A stretch of DNA of 64,000 nt from Calvatia gigantea. Its lineage: Eukaryota > Basidiomycota > Agaricomycetes > Agaricales > Lycoperdaceae. The stretch covers positions 2,542,001 to 2,606,000 of the forward strand of contig JACAAK010000006.1 in the NCBI GenBank assembly GCA_025093985.1. Direction: 5' to 3'. The notes beneath the pieces were generated by a model. The model ran no database searches. It saw only the letters and a program-made list of their open reading frames with translations, and was not told the DNA's origin. Made by a program: the position numbers and the translations under genes. Positions 46,362 to 58,760 of the stretch are shown one piece after another; the first letter of the stretch is position 1; each line of letters opens with the position of its first letter.

Positions 46362-49300
46362 AAAGGATGAGGTAGACATTCTCTGACGACCCAGCCCCAC
46401 ATATTTGCAGGGACTCAGATCTGGAGCGGGCGGGTCCGCCGGCGAAGACTATATTTAACAGAGTTCCACGGTCCAGGCACCAGCCCTTTGCCCTTCCTCC
46501 AGACGGGTGCTTCTCGCCTAGAGCCGAGCTTTGGGCAGTGGGTCAAACACAATCCCCGGGAATGGCGGCCATGATCCGAGTCTCGCTTGAGAAGCGGTAT
46601 AATTTGGGCACAACATCGACATTTGCTTCTATTTTCAAATCAGGGTGACAGTCTAAGATCGGTCTAAGATGTCAGAGGGAATGTGTAAGGCGGTCTGAAG
46701 CTGACAATATTCTATGTCTCACGAATCCCCTGTTCCTTGTGAAGGGACAACGGTGGATGAAAAGCTCGGAGGTCTCTGGTGTCCGCTCTGAACATATTGA
46801 GATCTTTTGCCTTGTGCTGGATATCCCTCCATAGTTGGGTACCTTCATTCTAACGTACCTCACGCTGACCACATCGTTCCAAATTTTGCAAGAGGGGTAA
46901 AGTGGGGAGCGGGCCGGCCAGTTGAATGACAAGTCAGAGCAAAAAGATGTAATGAACATCAGGTATATTTAGAGATGGGGATCGTGATATAAGTACGGTG
47001 CAATGCAGCCGATGTCATATGGTGTCGGACATGAGGTGGTCTGTTGTTGAGAATGAATTTGGGTGTCATTGTATCTCAAGGTTTCTGTCGGCGACAAAAG
47101 GATGTTAAGGGTAAAAACGAAGGAAGAAGAGTAAACACGAAGAAAGAGAAGGACGTGGTGCTTGAATACGTTGCTTAGCGGTCGCGATGTCAACTTAGGG
47201 TCTGGCTTGAGTCTGGGCTTTAAAATAGGTCAGTGGTGCAAATTGGTGAGGTAACAATAGATTGCCGGGTTGCCGGACCGTTCAAGTGCCGTTCATCAAA
47301 GTTCTTTTCTAAGTTCCCCACAACTCCACCGTTCGGAACTCAAGGTCTCATGTCGAATGACCAAGGGATCCATGGAACACTGAATCTATCAAACATCGGA
47401 TAGTACATCCCGGTGCTTCACCCCACTACTTTGAAATCCACGACAGGGATCAAGCGAGAAGCGAGGACAGAACAGAAGATCAAAGAACCGCTTGCGTTGT
47501 GCTTCCTTTTCTCATAAATACCATCAATTACACCTACACCTCCATTTCCATGTGCTCCAAGTCTCCTCGTGATAGTCCCTAGATACCCAGAGGAGATAGA
47601 TGTGGTAATTTGACTCGGGCGACGTTTGTTTGTTTCACTTTCTCACTCATTTGTGTAAAGGCTATAAATTCATGGTTCCAGCGCGTCCTTTTAGGCCTTC
47701 CGCCTTCGTCCCACCAAACACGTACGAGCGAAGTCCTTAGCCATGAAGGTGAGCAGTTTCTACATCTGCCTTCGTGGTCGCTGACAAGTATCCCAACAGT
47801 ACAGCGCGAGGATTGCGTCAAATCCCGTGAGCGTCTCTGGTGATCGCTGACTCTGCCTTCTCATTAGTGCCATAGTACGTGGTGGGCTCCTTCGCCTGCA
47901 TTGGAGGAGGCCTTTTCGGTCTTGACATCTCTTCCATGTCTGGGGTTTTGAATGTGAGCTTTCCAAGACTTTGTTGTAAGGTCGTAGCTGGCTAATTGCG
48001 CGATAGAATGAATCTTACTTGAAGACGTTCAGTAATGTAAAGCCCAGTTCTGAAGAGTTCTTCTAGTGAGCTAACTCAGTGAGGTTAGCCCACGGGTGGC
48101 GCTCAGGGCGCCATCACTGCTTCTATGCCTGCCGGTTCCTTCTTTGGAGCCCTTGCAGTGACACAACTTGCGGATCGCATTGGCCGCAGACCCACTGTCA
48201 TTCTTGCTGGTATTATCTGGGTTATCGGATCGATCTTGCAATGCGCCGCTGTGGTATGTTTTTGCATATCGGTTTCTAAGCCTAGCAATGCTTATTTGCA
48301 TAAGAACCGTGGTATGTTGGTCGTTGGCCGTATAATTTCCGGTATTTCCGTTGGCCTTTCCAGTGCAGTCGTTCCCATCTACCAATCTGAAGTTACTGCG
48401 CCTTCAATCCGCGGTCGTATGGTCTCGCTTCAACAATGGTTAGCCCCAATTTCTCCCGCCAATATGTAGCTGCTAAGCGAGTTTCCACGGGAAGGTCAAT
48501 TACATGGGGTATCCTGATCCAGTACTTCATTCAGTTCGGCTGTTCGTACATCAATGGCGTTGCATCATTCCGAATTCCGTGGGGATTGCAGATGATCCCA
48601 GCGATTATTCTTAGTTTCGGAATGCTTTTCTTCCCAGAAAGTCCTCGATGGCTGTTTGACCATGGCCGGTCAGTACTGAGTTGCCATCACATTCCACCCT
48701 AGGTATTGACTTTCGGATAGCGAGGACGAAGCACTACAAGTTCTGGCTGACCTTCATGGCGGAGGAGACACAAAGAACGAGCTTGTCCTTTTTGAATACG
48801 AGGAAATTAAACAGCAGGTACGACTTGATAATGCCACAGTGGTTCGAACTTGCGCTCAGCTGGCAAAAAGGTCACCTTTGAACGCACCGAGGGCGCCAAA
48901 TCATACCTCGACCTTTTCAAAGCTGGAAACCCGCGTCGCGTCTTCCTGGGATGCGCTCTGCAGATGTGGTCTCAACTCACTGGCATGAACGTCATGATGT
49001 ATGTCTTCATTGATGGCGACGTTCTAAAAATAACACGACGCTAGGTATTATATCATCTATGTCTTCCAGGGTGCTGGTTTGACTGGTCGCCGCAGCAATC
49101 TCATTGCTGATGTGAGTCTCACCCTCTTTGCTCCCTTTTTTAATCTGCTTAATCTCAAATCACTAGTCCGTTCAATATGTCCTCAACGTCGCGTTCACTG
49201 GTCTGTACTTCAGTGAGATTCAGGGGATGGTTGGCTCACCTTGATCAACCCCAGTTCCGGCAATCATCTACATTGATAAATGGGGACGCCGGCCAATGCT

Positions 49301-49563
49301 GCTTGTTGGATTGATGTTGATGGGCTTCTGGCTCTTCCTTGTCGGAGGTTTACAGGCGCGCTTTGGACAATGGTTCGATATTGGGGGCGTTCGTACGTTC
49401 TTTCTCCTTCATCCCTCTCTGAAAAATGCTAACGTACTATTAAAAGCTGTTTGGGTTGTGGAAAACAACGACTCAGCAACTAAAGCCATTATCGTCTGTT
49501 CTTATTTCTTCGTGTGCAGGTGAGTTTTGATTCGTGATCCGGTGCCCCAAGATCCCCTGATCT
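46362..49563 (+). repeat. Transporter-locus repeat, copy X3 (the continuous one)
   Basis: Partner of X1. Unlike X1 and X2 it continues seamlessly into the rest of the transporter, so it is the likely true locus. Confidence 0.9.
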
Positions 49564-50148
49564 TGTCCTATCCCAGCTTTGCTATTACTATGGGACCCGT
49601 CTCCTGGACATATCCCGCAGAACTGGTATGTAGAGAACATACGCCGTCCCCCTTGCACGTACTCAGATCCGCTGCAGTTCCCCATGAGAGTTCGCGGGAA
49701 GGCCGTGTCTTTGTCAACTGTGAGTTGAGCTCTTCAACTCACCTAAGTACGAGAATAACAGGGGGGGCGTCGTTTTCAGGCAAGCAATTGGCTCTTTAAC
49801 TTCGCCCTTGCATATGCTGTTCCTCCCGGACTCAACACTATTGCATGGAAGACTTATTTCATCTTCGGCACCTTCAACTTCGCGGCGTTCGTCCACGTAT
49901 TCTTTATGTACCCTGAAACTGTTGGACGCAGTCTTGAAGAGATCGAAGAGATCTTCCAACAAGGGCATGTCTTCAGCGCCTGGGCCATCGACAAGAATGT
50001 TGGTAGAAAGACGGTGGAGGAGGTTGTTCATGGAAGGACCGAGGTAAGGCCTTCTCGCTCACAGTTGGAACCTATAAACTCACATACCTTTTTCTCTTAA
50101 AAGCACAAGAGATCGGGCTCGGTGGAGGACGAAAAGGTCAATCCGTAA
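47743..50148 (+). CDS. MFS sugar porter (intact, multi-exon)
   Basis: A plasma-membrane hexose-type transporter, sugar porter family. Exon 1 is only ATGAAG (47743-47748), exon 2 47800-47826, exon 3 47876-47953 (YVVGSFACIGGGLFGLDIS). Later exons give MPAGSFFGALAVTQLADRIGRRPT, GRIISGISVGLSSAVVPIYQ, the FFPESPRWLF motif, CALQMWSQLTGMNVMM, YIDKWGRRPMLLVGL, FAITMGPVSWTYPAEL, NWLFNFALAYAVPPGL and YPETVGRSLEEIEEIF, with a charged tail to TAA 50146-50148. R-x-G-R-R twice, PESPRWL and PET..RSLEE are the family signatures. About a dozen short introns; all borders fit GT-AG. It lies behind the F-box gene and shows no frameshift. Confidence 0.9.
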
Positions 50149-50640
50149 TCCTACGGTCCCGATGTCAACTCTTCGTCTCATTTTCGTACCCTGCTTACGT
50201 TTGTAACGGCGCTTCAACCATTTTTCTCAAAACGATGTACCCTATGCTGTGTTGGTAACTGACGTGTGAACACGACCCCTCGTTTTTGTGTCTTTCGTTA
50301 CAAAAGGATGATCAGGGAATAACACTGTTCATATTGGAAGCTCTGATATTCGGTGCTATGGGATCACTCCAAGGCTTAGAGGAATCTGCTCGAAATGTCG
50401 ATAGTTGCCAGTCCCAAGGGTTTTTATGATGGCCTAAAATTATGCTTGTACACCTGCTCTCCTTGGCGACCGTGATGCATGTGTCCCTATAACTGAGTGC
50501 CCCGATACCTGGGCTGTAATGACCACATCGATGCCTCTATCGAAACCGCTTTATTGTCCTGCCACTTCTTGCCCTTGATGTAAGCCCCCCCAAGGCCTAC
50601 CTCAGAAGCCCTCATTCACTAATGTGTAGCGTATCTGAAT
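50149..50640. other. Intergenic, no gene recognised
   Basis: 3' flank of the transporter. Could contain upstream exons of the small membrane protein that follows. Confidence 0.4.
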
Positions 50641-50649
50641 GAAGGTTAT

Positions 50650-51161
50650 CCACCCTAGTCGCCATCATAATCGCGTCGGCGTTGGTGTGCTGCATTGCAT
50701 TGGTGACACTCTCTGTCCGGGTCTTTCGCTCTAGAAGGCGCAGGCAGGAGGACTTATTGATACCGAGGAGCTACACATACGTCGCTCCGGTAGGACAAAC
50801 CTACACGAAGGCTCCCCCCAGTCGCGATGCCGCAGACGACAATGACGATAATATTCCTCTGGTCGCACCAAGATTACCAGCGAATGTAGCAATCCATTCA
50901 CAAAAACTGATTCCAACTGAAACCATGCATACACGGATACCGAAACGGATACAATCTACCAATACCCCACCACAAATTAGGGAAGGACTACAGAGAGGGG
51001 TGGAACCTGAGGCGGTTGAAATGGGTGAACTATCCCGCCAAACCACACAATTCTCGCGCTCGTCGACACTTGTAGCTGAAGCATGTTCTATCCCTCCCAC
51101 GCCCCGGATACCGCGATGTTTCTCTGTACGTTCCTTCAACGATGTCTCGCTTCTTAATTGA
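50650..51161 (+). CDS. Hypothetical single-pass membrane protein (3' exon)
   Basis: After a possible splice acceptor near 50656 the frame reads LVAIIIASALVCCIALVTLSV, one clear membrane span, then a stop-transfer RSRRRR and a tail of about 130 polar residues rich in Ser, Thr, Pro and Arg, ending in a stop at 51161. The start codon is not identified; the upstream part has stops in this frame. No known domain. Orientation N-out, C-in is suggested by the basic residues after the span. Confidence 0.45.
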
Positions 51162-51477
51162 TTTATTGTTTCGGCGTAAAAGCGAAAGGACCATCATCAG
51201 GGTTCCGTATCAATGCCACCACCGCCGGTTCCCCGGATACCCCTCCCTGTCCTGGACATGCCAACACTCTCCGAGCCGTTCGTATCAGATTTCTTGGAGT
51301 TTGCTTCTTCCCATCATTGGTCGTTGGCCTCACAACGGGAGAGCAGATCAGAATTGGACGGTGTTTCGGGGACTGAGGGTCATAACATGGAGGCCATGAA
51401 GTCGTCCGGGGGACGCAATTGAGGGGATATCTCGTGTTTGGTTGTAATTGCTGGATGGGTTAAGATGAGGGCTGGCC
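51162..51477. other. Intergenic between convergent genes
   Basis: Short Pro-rich frames only; nothing assigned. Confidence 0.4.
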
Positions 51478-53732
51478 TCAGCCCTGGGATTCTTCTGAGA
51501 ATTCCCCCGAATACGAAGTCCGTGTTTCTGGCGGCCTTGACCCGAGACGGGGAGTGGGTGGACGTCGGGAAGAACTGGAGAATGGTGTTTTCGTGTTTCT
51601 TGGAACAGTCGTACTACCCTCTTCACCATCGTCTCCACTATCTTCATTTCTGGAATCGTGGCCATCATCGTAACTATCTTCGTCTCCACGGGGCTGGGCC
51701 TGTCCATCAAAGTTTCGTCGTATGTTGGGTTTTGGAGAGGATGTCCTCGGTGTCTTGAACTGGACCTCTGTATCCCTCTCTGGAAAGAGAGTGATCCAGT
51801 TGTGTTGGAAATTCGAAAAGTCAAGTAGGTCAAGCCGAATTAGGCCAAGTGGAACAGAACCAAAACGTTCCTCCGGTCGAAGAGCACGACCAGACACAGG
51901 CTGACGATCAACTAGGTAGATAGAGTATAAAGGTGACTCAGGCCACTCAGGGAAGTATTCTTGACAGAGGATGGCTTCGATACATGAGCGACCGAATACG
52001 TTAGCGTTCCACAGTGAGATGGTGCGGAGCACACTCGCTTGGGGCGTTGTCTCATGGCTCCCCGGAAGGTATGGTTCGTTCCACGCATGGGCAATTTCCT
52101 AAAGTACATGAGTTTAAGTAAATGAAACACGAAGAAAGGCACATACGTGGGCGAAACGCGTCCATAGTTCTATCGAAATATGTCTAGCTTTCACATCTGG
52201 TGGTAATGGACAAATCTCAACATCACGGAAGCGCAGTCCAATGGCCTTGCATGTTTGAATAGGCATGGGAAGTCCATCTTGACCAGGCGCAGGATCAGCA
52301 TTAAATGAGTGGACACTATGTCGGGAGATAGACAAAGGCGAAGGAGAAAGGGTGAAACGGCCGTCATGCGGAATGGAAGGTTTTCCGTAAGAGTCGTACG
52401 AACCCTTCTCTTGTGCAACACCTGGCATCGGAGGATTCCATTGCGCAGGGTGGGCCATGTGCTCTGGGAATGGCTGTTCGTAGATCAGTCTGTCGGTCCA
52501 TCCTTTGACTCTGTCACGCCATGTCTTGTCCATTTTAGACCCGTACCGACTAAGGGTTGCCATTATGAGGGTGAAGTAGATCACACCAAAGCCGAACACG
52601 ACGGAGATAACAAGTCGTGGCCAGAATGCGAGCCGTGGCTCAAGTGGCAGGATCGTCCCATCTTGAGTGGAACCGGTTCGCCAGACGAAAGCCATTATAC
52701 AAATGATATAGGTCACGACCGACCTGGTAAATGATTTAGGAAGTATTAATGCCATCAAGTGAAAGAACTTGCCATGAAAGCCAGATAGCAGGCATGGCGA
52801 GCATCACCCAGACATTCCACCATATAAGAGTCCTTGTTCGCCGTGCTTCCCGTGCCCATTCCGCAGCTTTGTGTGGTTTCTTCATTCCTCCAAATCGAAT
52901 TATGAATATACAACCATAGAGGAGGCTCATAAGCGCACATATAAGCGACAACAGCGCGGAGTATCTCGTCAAGGGGTCATTCGCAGCGACATCAATCTGG
53001 AGAACAGTTAAAATGGCACTGCATCAATGTGTCAATTTAGCGTTCGTCGTGTTGGCGTGAGAAGTACCTGAGTAGAAGAACAGAGATGATATTCAAAGTT
53101 TTCCATTCACGAAGGAGAGAGTCGATGAAGGACTCCCAGTTGGTTTTGAGACCCCAAAATGGTGATGAAGGGGCAGCTTGGCTAGAGAGACTCGTGAAGA
53201 GAACTTGATGCACATTTTCGGTATATTGGTTAGCGAGCTCGAGCGCCATACGTTTGATCTCTGGCATGGAAAGGTCGGCATCCTCGAATACCCTCGCCAC
53301 TCGCGAAAAGTACAAAGACGGTAGTCTCAAAAGAGCGTATGAGTACAGGAGGCGCGGCACGGTGTCGAACGCAAAAGCGGCGATATAGGTAGAGAACGTA
53401 AACGGTTCCTGATCTTCAAACCCATCCTTGACGGAGGTGGTAAGAACAGAATGTTGGTAGAGGTGCTGGGAATAGCTCTGATGGTCCGGCACATCGATGT
53501 CTTCGAGGCTTGGATCGGTATCATCACTAGTGTAACCAAGGTTGTGAATGGATTGAGAGATGGACGCTGCGTATGGATCGACAGCAGTGTAGCCATAGCC
53601 TTCGGGGCGAAGTAGTGCGTGTGGTGCTGAAGTCAAACCGCGGAGGCGCGTATGATTGGAGCTGTGAATGGAATTGGAGTAATGCGATGATTGTTGAAAT
53701 TTGGAGCGGAAACTAGACGAATCGGTCGTCAT
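51478..53732 (-). CDS. Polytopic membrane protein of unknown function, 702 aa
   Basis: Four exons in phase on the minus strand: 53732-53068, 53018-52773, 52723-52147 and 52098-51478. The second intron begins GCAAGT, so it is a GC-AG intron. The N-terminal 115 residues are polar (PHALLRPEGYGYTAVDPYAAS, an acidic stretch). Then come membrane spans: SALLSLICALMSLLYGCIFII, LIWWNVWVMLAMPAIWLSW, VVTYIICIMAF and LVISVVFGFGVIYFTLIMA. A cytosolic domain with FRDVEICPLPPDVKARHISIELW and YFPEWPESPLYSIYLVD follows, then a Ser/Arg/Asp-rich tail. I cannot name the family; the PEGYGY and WPESPLYSI blocks look like conserved basidiomycete features. No frameshift. Confidence 0.8.
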
Positions 53733-56052
53733 TGACGTTGGGCGAGTATGGGAAGTTTGGAGCTTGTCTGAACATTCTCAGGAACCTGTTCGCAGCACTA
53801 CAAGCGCCCTTCGTCACCGACAAGCGCTTGTCACCCAAGTCGCCACGTGATCCTACTGAGCGTTTTGATGGAATTGTTGCGGTTGTGATAAGGTATACGT
53901 CATATTTTCTGGTACCAATCACATGATCAAAGCGTGATGGAAGCGTGACAAATGGCAGGAGAAAAACATAAAATATTCGGGGCAGCCCCAATTTTGACTT
54001 TATCAGCGTTCTAACTACAAGGAAATGTAGATAAAATCGATGTGACCAAAACGTTGTAGACAGTTTTTTACTCTCGTAATTTTAAGGACGCCCCATGAAG
54101 AATATGAGTGCTAGAGATCAGAACTAGGGTAGACCTCACATTTAAACCACCCCAGTCCCAGCACGAAGGACAACAATCATCAAATAATCAATGGCACGGA
54201 AACGCAACTACAGTTCTATTGGAAACTTACAAGGACGGATAAATCCCCATCCAAAAAAGCGAAAAATCGCAAAAAACCGCCAGGAAAACAAAGAAAACAC
54301 AGTATCACATCTCCCCATTAGTGCCGAATAGTATTAATTAATTAATAACTTAATCTCAAAGGATGCATCAGGCCCAATGGTTATTGCCCCTTGGCACGAT
54401 CAGAACGAAGACCCACGCCGGTTTATGGGTGCCTATCGGAAGGGCTTAAATGGGACACGGGCTGCATGGGCGAGTAAGAAGTACCAGGGACATCGGGTCA
54501 TTCCAGCAACAATTTTTTGTGAACTTACAGCTGCTGGAATCTAGTGAAAGTGGAATGGTTATGTTTTGACGTTGAGCTACAATAAATAATCTCTAATCAA
54601 CCATATGCACATAGCCTATCTCTCTGATGCCTCGGGCACAGTCCCACGCAGTGTTCCGAACATCATCACATTGGGTCACATAGTACGTGATCGGTACTAG
54701 AACGTGTGAGGTCTACCTTAATATTTGATGGCAGGACCCAGCAGTGGGTGGGTCGCCCAGAAAAGGTCAACAAAGAAAGCTGATTTGGCGTGTTACCTGG
54801 GATATATATGCGATGATCTCCCCTGTGTTTCGGCTGAGTGCCGGAGGGAGCGTGTTTCCGGCAAAGTCCCAGGTCTCGCACCAAGACATTTTCACAGTTA
54901 TTAAGTCATGGCCAGTCCACCAACCAAAAGAAGGCATAATAAGACAGAAGAATGTTTTTTGGTTGTCCTCGGATGTCGAGGGTAACGAGTTCGAGCCTTC
55001 GAGTTGGATCATGCACTGCGGTTTCCCTCCCGTTATCGGCTTCTGGCTCTTCCGTTCAGGATCAGGGTTTGTTGAGTGAGCGTCCAGATCTCGACAACTC
55101 TGGCCTCCAGGCCCTATCCCACGTAGCTTGGCTTTAAGTGGAAACTCTCGGAACCCAGTCCTTCATCCCGCTATTAGCCCACCCAAATACTGTGCTTGAG
55201 GCTCGCTACCCAAGTTACACTGGAATGAACATACTACTACTGGTGCGGGTTGTCGAAAGGTGAGCTTCGATGTGATAAGGGTGGATTAATGTAGGGTTTG
55301 CTCCCACATTCATTTCGGCCCATCCTTCTTCGAACATGTCACATTAACAACCAGGATGCCTGGTGTGCTCTATATCATTTTGCGTTTCGCTATGATGTGG
55401 GGTTCTCTCTATTTTCTGTTACTGTCTTCGGATTTAAACAGTGCCTTGCCTCCAATACTTAACGATTGACTTAGCGATGTTACATCAGAAAGATAACATA
55501 GGTTACGTATTAAGCTCTCAAAGACAGATGTGCACGTAATCCTCGACTGAACCGCGGGAAACGCGGGCGGACTTGGCGCAATTCGTACTGCTAATGTATG
55601 GTCACATTAAAGCCTTACACACTGCGGTGTGCATCATACGAAATCAAAACACACCACTAGCATTGCCTCCAGGCTAAGTAAGCACTGGGGCGTCATGGTC
55701 TTCATATAGTAATCGTAATGTTGTCGAACACGTGTAAGTATGCGCGAAGCTGTGAGCGTTTCACCCCATTTCACGTCTGAGGCTAAGTTTCGTCTATCCT
55801 TCACTGCATGCCTGCACGCTGCATAGCACATGCACAACAGCCATTGCGAGGCTAGGGTCGGTGGACAAAAACCCGCTCATGGTTGGTTATTCGGAGAACC
55901 AACCAACCAACCATCCACTGAATTGGAGCGACCGCTCCAACGTTACTCAACTACATATCTGGCACTCTCCTTGCTAGTGGACCAAGTACGCTACGTACTC
56001 CCACATAGACGAGGGAAATTCACTTCACTCCTGCTAACAAGAGCATTCCGAC
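53733..56052. other. Long intergenic region with a gene fossil
   Basis: Between the divergent genes at 53732 and 56053. Apart from the fossil at 54191-54544 nothing is recognised. A 19-base word (TATTAATTAATTAATAACT, near 54332) also occurs in the Tc1/mariner ends at 4905 and 6509. Confidence 0.4.
54191..54544 (+). pseudogene. Small decayed coding fragment, one frame with two stops
   Basis: Two short pieces lie in the same frame. The first, from ATG 54191, has a basic nuclear-signal-like segment (PHPKKRKIAKNR) and ends at TAG 54329. The second, from 54377, reads MVIAPWHDQNEDPRRFMGAY, RKGLNGTRAAWASKKY and GHRVIP before TAG 54542. The in-frame stops TAG and TAA between them fall in an AT-rich stretch. 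The look is that of a conserved, probably multicopy protein, but I cannot name it. An intron over the stops is possible. Confidence 0.35.
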
Positions 56053-58641
56053 ATGAATCCGAACGTGACATATACATCATATGGCAATCCGAACCACAGT
56101 CTTAGCCAGAGCAATAGTCATAGTCACAGCCAAGGTCACTATCGGGTCAACCCATCTATTCACTCGACACTCAACATGGACGCCATATCGACGACCACGA
56201 ACAACAATTTCGCGAATGCAGGGGCGTACGGTGGGAATAATATGAATGTGGGACAGAACGGTGGTGGTGATAGGGGTGGAGGTGGAGGTGGGGGGCCGCT
56301 AGCAAGATCGATGACGAGGAACTCGTATTTGAGTTATGCGAGTACGCCGTCCTGGGTTAATCCGTCGACGATGATGGAGACGTCAACCCCTGCGAGGACG
56401 CCGAGACCGTTACCAGACCCGCATGCACATAATCAAGGTACCGGGCACGGTTATGGGCATGGAGTTGGGCATGGGATTCCAGTGCATGGGAGCAGTGTAG
56501 ACTCGAGGCCGTACGTAGGGTATGCGAATCCACAGCCGCAGCATTTTCAGCACGGACAAGGGCAGGAACATGGGTATGTGCATGATCAGGGTGGGCAGGT
56601 GGAGGGACAAGGATACGGGCCTAGTGGCGGACGACCGCATAGTGGATTCTATATCACGAATGTGACGGAGGAAGAGGAAGAAGAGTACGTCGATCACGAA
56701 GCGGAGACCGCGCATGGGAATGGGTATCCGCAATATCAAAATGCGTTTCAGGGTGGATATAATGCGACGACGCCTGTTCCGAATGGATATTCGATGCCGG
56801 TAGGGATGGGCGGAATGGGCGTACCGATGGAGAGAGTGGCGCCCCCACCACAACGTAGGCCATTGCCGATTCCGGGAGCGACACAGTCGATGAGGAGGAA
56901 TGGGACGTTGGGGAGTAGGAGTGAAAGTACGACCAAGAAAAAGTCGTTCGTGGGTGGCTTCTTCTTGGGACTGAAGAGGTTGCCGAAGACGGTCCTAAGG
57001 TATGGGAGTAAGAAGGGTAGGAAGAGGTTGGCGATGAATGAGGAATATGGTGTGGGGGAGACTGGGTTGACGGCGATGCATACTGGTGGCACGTTGCCCC
57101 AGTACGCGTCGAACCCTGCTACACCAACGGTTGGACCGTATATGAAGAAGTCACAGACGCCGCCGTTGGTGGAGGAGGAAAGTGGTATGCCTGGAGGAAT
57201 GCCGTTGTCGCCACCGAGGCTTACTCATCCCAGTCTGAGGCTGACGCCGCCATCTGGGGAGACGTTGGGTGAAATGAACCCTGAAGATCAGCAATACTTC
57301 CAATCGCCGGAGCAGGAGGACTACCGCCCGCCGCCTGTTGTTGGATACCCACCGCCGAGTACGGAGCGACACAGGACGACAGTGATGATGTACCACGAAG
57401 AGCCACCCCAAGAGACGAATACGACGACAGCACCATCGAGTCAGCCAGCTTCTGAGAATCCACCGACTGTGATTCGGCAGCCAGCACCCGCTGCACCAAC
57501 GAGTCGGACGACGTCGAATCATACGGCGCAGGGGTTGGCAAGCGATCGAGAGAGGAGTACAACACCTGCGGCCCCAAACCCCATTGATACGTCTGTCAAC
57601 CCACCACAGAATGTGAGGTCACCCGAGACAGCGCACCCGTTGCCTGCAAACGATTATATGAAGATGACGACATCACCTGCGGCAACAGGGACGCAGGGGA
57701 CGGAAGTGACGGAATATACGACATTTTCTTCCGACCCGTCATTCACCACGGATCTGCACCCAGTGTTTCAATTTTTCCAGACGTTTTATCATTTACCGTG
57801 GATATCTGAGAGGTCTACGGTAGACTATAGTCCTCTGGCAGGATTTGGAGGAAAGAGTGGTGGACGGGGGGTAATGAAGAAGGGTGGGCAATCATGGTAT
57901 CGCAAGAAGGGAGAGGGCCAGGGAGGATTGACGAGCACTTCACTGGATTTGTTAGGCGGGGATGGAGATACGGGATCAGTTCTAAGCCCATTGGGAGGAT
58001 GGCGGCGGAGAGTGACTCGAAGGGGCACGGGGGACCATGCTGGGGGACGAAATCGGCACCATCACAGGCAACAACATCACGATCAACATGGGCGTGGACA
58101 TCATCATGCCCACGGACACAGGGTGCCAAGAGGACGAAGGTACAGGCGGCGCTCTACGTCAACGATCACGTTTGAGGAATACCACCATCAAAGGAATCCT
58201 AGTCCAATGATACCTTCGGCATATCCATTTCCGTTTGTGTCCCCGCCCTTCCCCTATTTTCAGGCTTTCCCAGCTACCGCAGCAGGAGGTGGGAGTCCAG
58301 CCCACGCAGATACAAGCACAACAGCGAATCAGGGAACGCCTGGGCCGGCGGCCCCTGGAACGGCTGATGGGAGGCCGGGGGAGAACTCAAAAGAGACACA
58401 GGCGACGGCACAATCCACGGGCGGCCAAGCGGCACGAGGGTCCAGAGGTGGGCGGGGAGGCCGGACCGCGATGTACCCTCATGGGTATGCGGCTTATTCT
58501 CCGCCACCACCAGTATATCCAGCGCCGATATGGATGGCGCAAGGTTATGGGGCAAGAGGAGAAGGGGGTGGGCAGCCAACACCACCGCCCAGACATCAGG
58601 GAATAGTGTACATGCCGGTTGTGCCGGGGGCCTATGTATAG
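56053..58641 (+). CDS. Low-complexity protein of unknown function, 862 aa
   Basis: One uninterrupted frame from ATG 56053. The first 300 residues are rich in Gly, Asn, His, Ser and Tyr (SHSHSQGHY, GGGGGGP, GHGYGHGVGHG). A basic patch (STTKKKSFVGGFFLGLKRLPKTV, GSKKGRKR at about 300-330) follows, then a Pro/Thr-rich stretch. Two more ordered-looking blocks are FQTFYHLPWISERSTVDYSP (about 575-595) and RRYRRRSTSTITFEEYHHQR (about 698-717), the latter after a His-rich run. The end is Pro/Gly/Tyr-rich. The FFLGLKRLPK..RYG block is reminiscent of a short conserved basidiomycete motif, but no function is known to me. Probably largely disordered. Confidence 0.8.
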   Translation: MNPNVTYTSYGNPNHSLSQSNSHSHSQGHYRVNPSIHSTLNMDAISTTTNNNFANAGAYGGNNMNVGQNGGGDRGGGGGGGPLARSMTRNSYLSYASTPSWVNPSTMMETSTPARTPRPLPDPHAHNQGTGHGYGHGVGHGIPVHGSSVDSRPYVGYANPQPQHFQHGQGQEHGYVHDQGGQVEGQGYGPSGGRPHSGFYITNVTEEEEEEYVDHEAETAHGNGYPQYQNAFQGGYNATTPVPNGYSMPVGMGGMGVPMERVAPPPQRRPLPIPGATQSMRRNGTLGSRSESTTKKKSFVGGFFLGLKRLPKTVLRYGSKKGRKRLAMNEEYGVGETGLTAMHTGGTLPQYASNPATPTVGPYMKKSQTPPLVEEESGMPGGMPLSPPRLTHPSLRLTPPSGETLGEMNPEDQQYFQSPEQEDYRPPPVVGYPPPSTERHRTTVMMYHEEPPQETNTTTAPSSQPASENPPTVIRQPAPAAPTSRTTSNHTAQGLASDRERSTTPAAPNPIDTSVNPPQNVRSPETAHPLPANDYMKMTTSPAATGTQGTEVTEYTTFSSDPSFTTDLHPVFQFFQTFYHLPWISERSTVDYSPLAGFGGKSGGRGVMKKGGQSWYRKKGEGQGGLTSTSLDLLGGDGDTGSVLSPLGGWRRRVTRRGTGDHAGGRNRHHHRQQHHDQHGRGHHHAHGHRVPRGRRYRRRSTSTITFEEYHHQRNPSPMIPSAYPFPFVSPPFPYFQAFPATAAGGGSPAHADTSTTANQGTPGPAAPGTADGRPGENSKETQATAQSTGGQAARGSRGGRGGRTAMYPHGYAAYSPPPPVYPAPIWMAQGYGARGEGGGQPTPPPRHQGIVYMPVVPGAYV

Positions 58642-58760
58642 ATACTTAGGGAAATAGAAGTCTCACGGGGTGACGTTGTTAGCGATGGGTTGGTAATTCG
58701 GTGTGACAGTGGTGACATTGTTAGGGCAGGGGACGATTGTTTTTCTCAGCAAGCACTGGG

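Noticed and set aside
57151..58606. Long frames on the opposite strand and in other frames of the 862-aa gene
   Set aside because: Shadows caused by GC-rich, low-complexity codons of the plus-strand gene.
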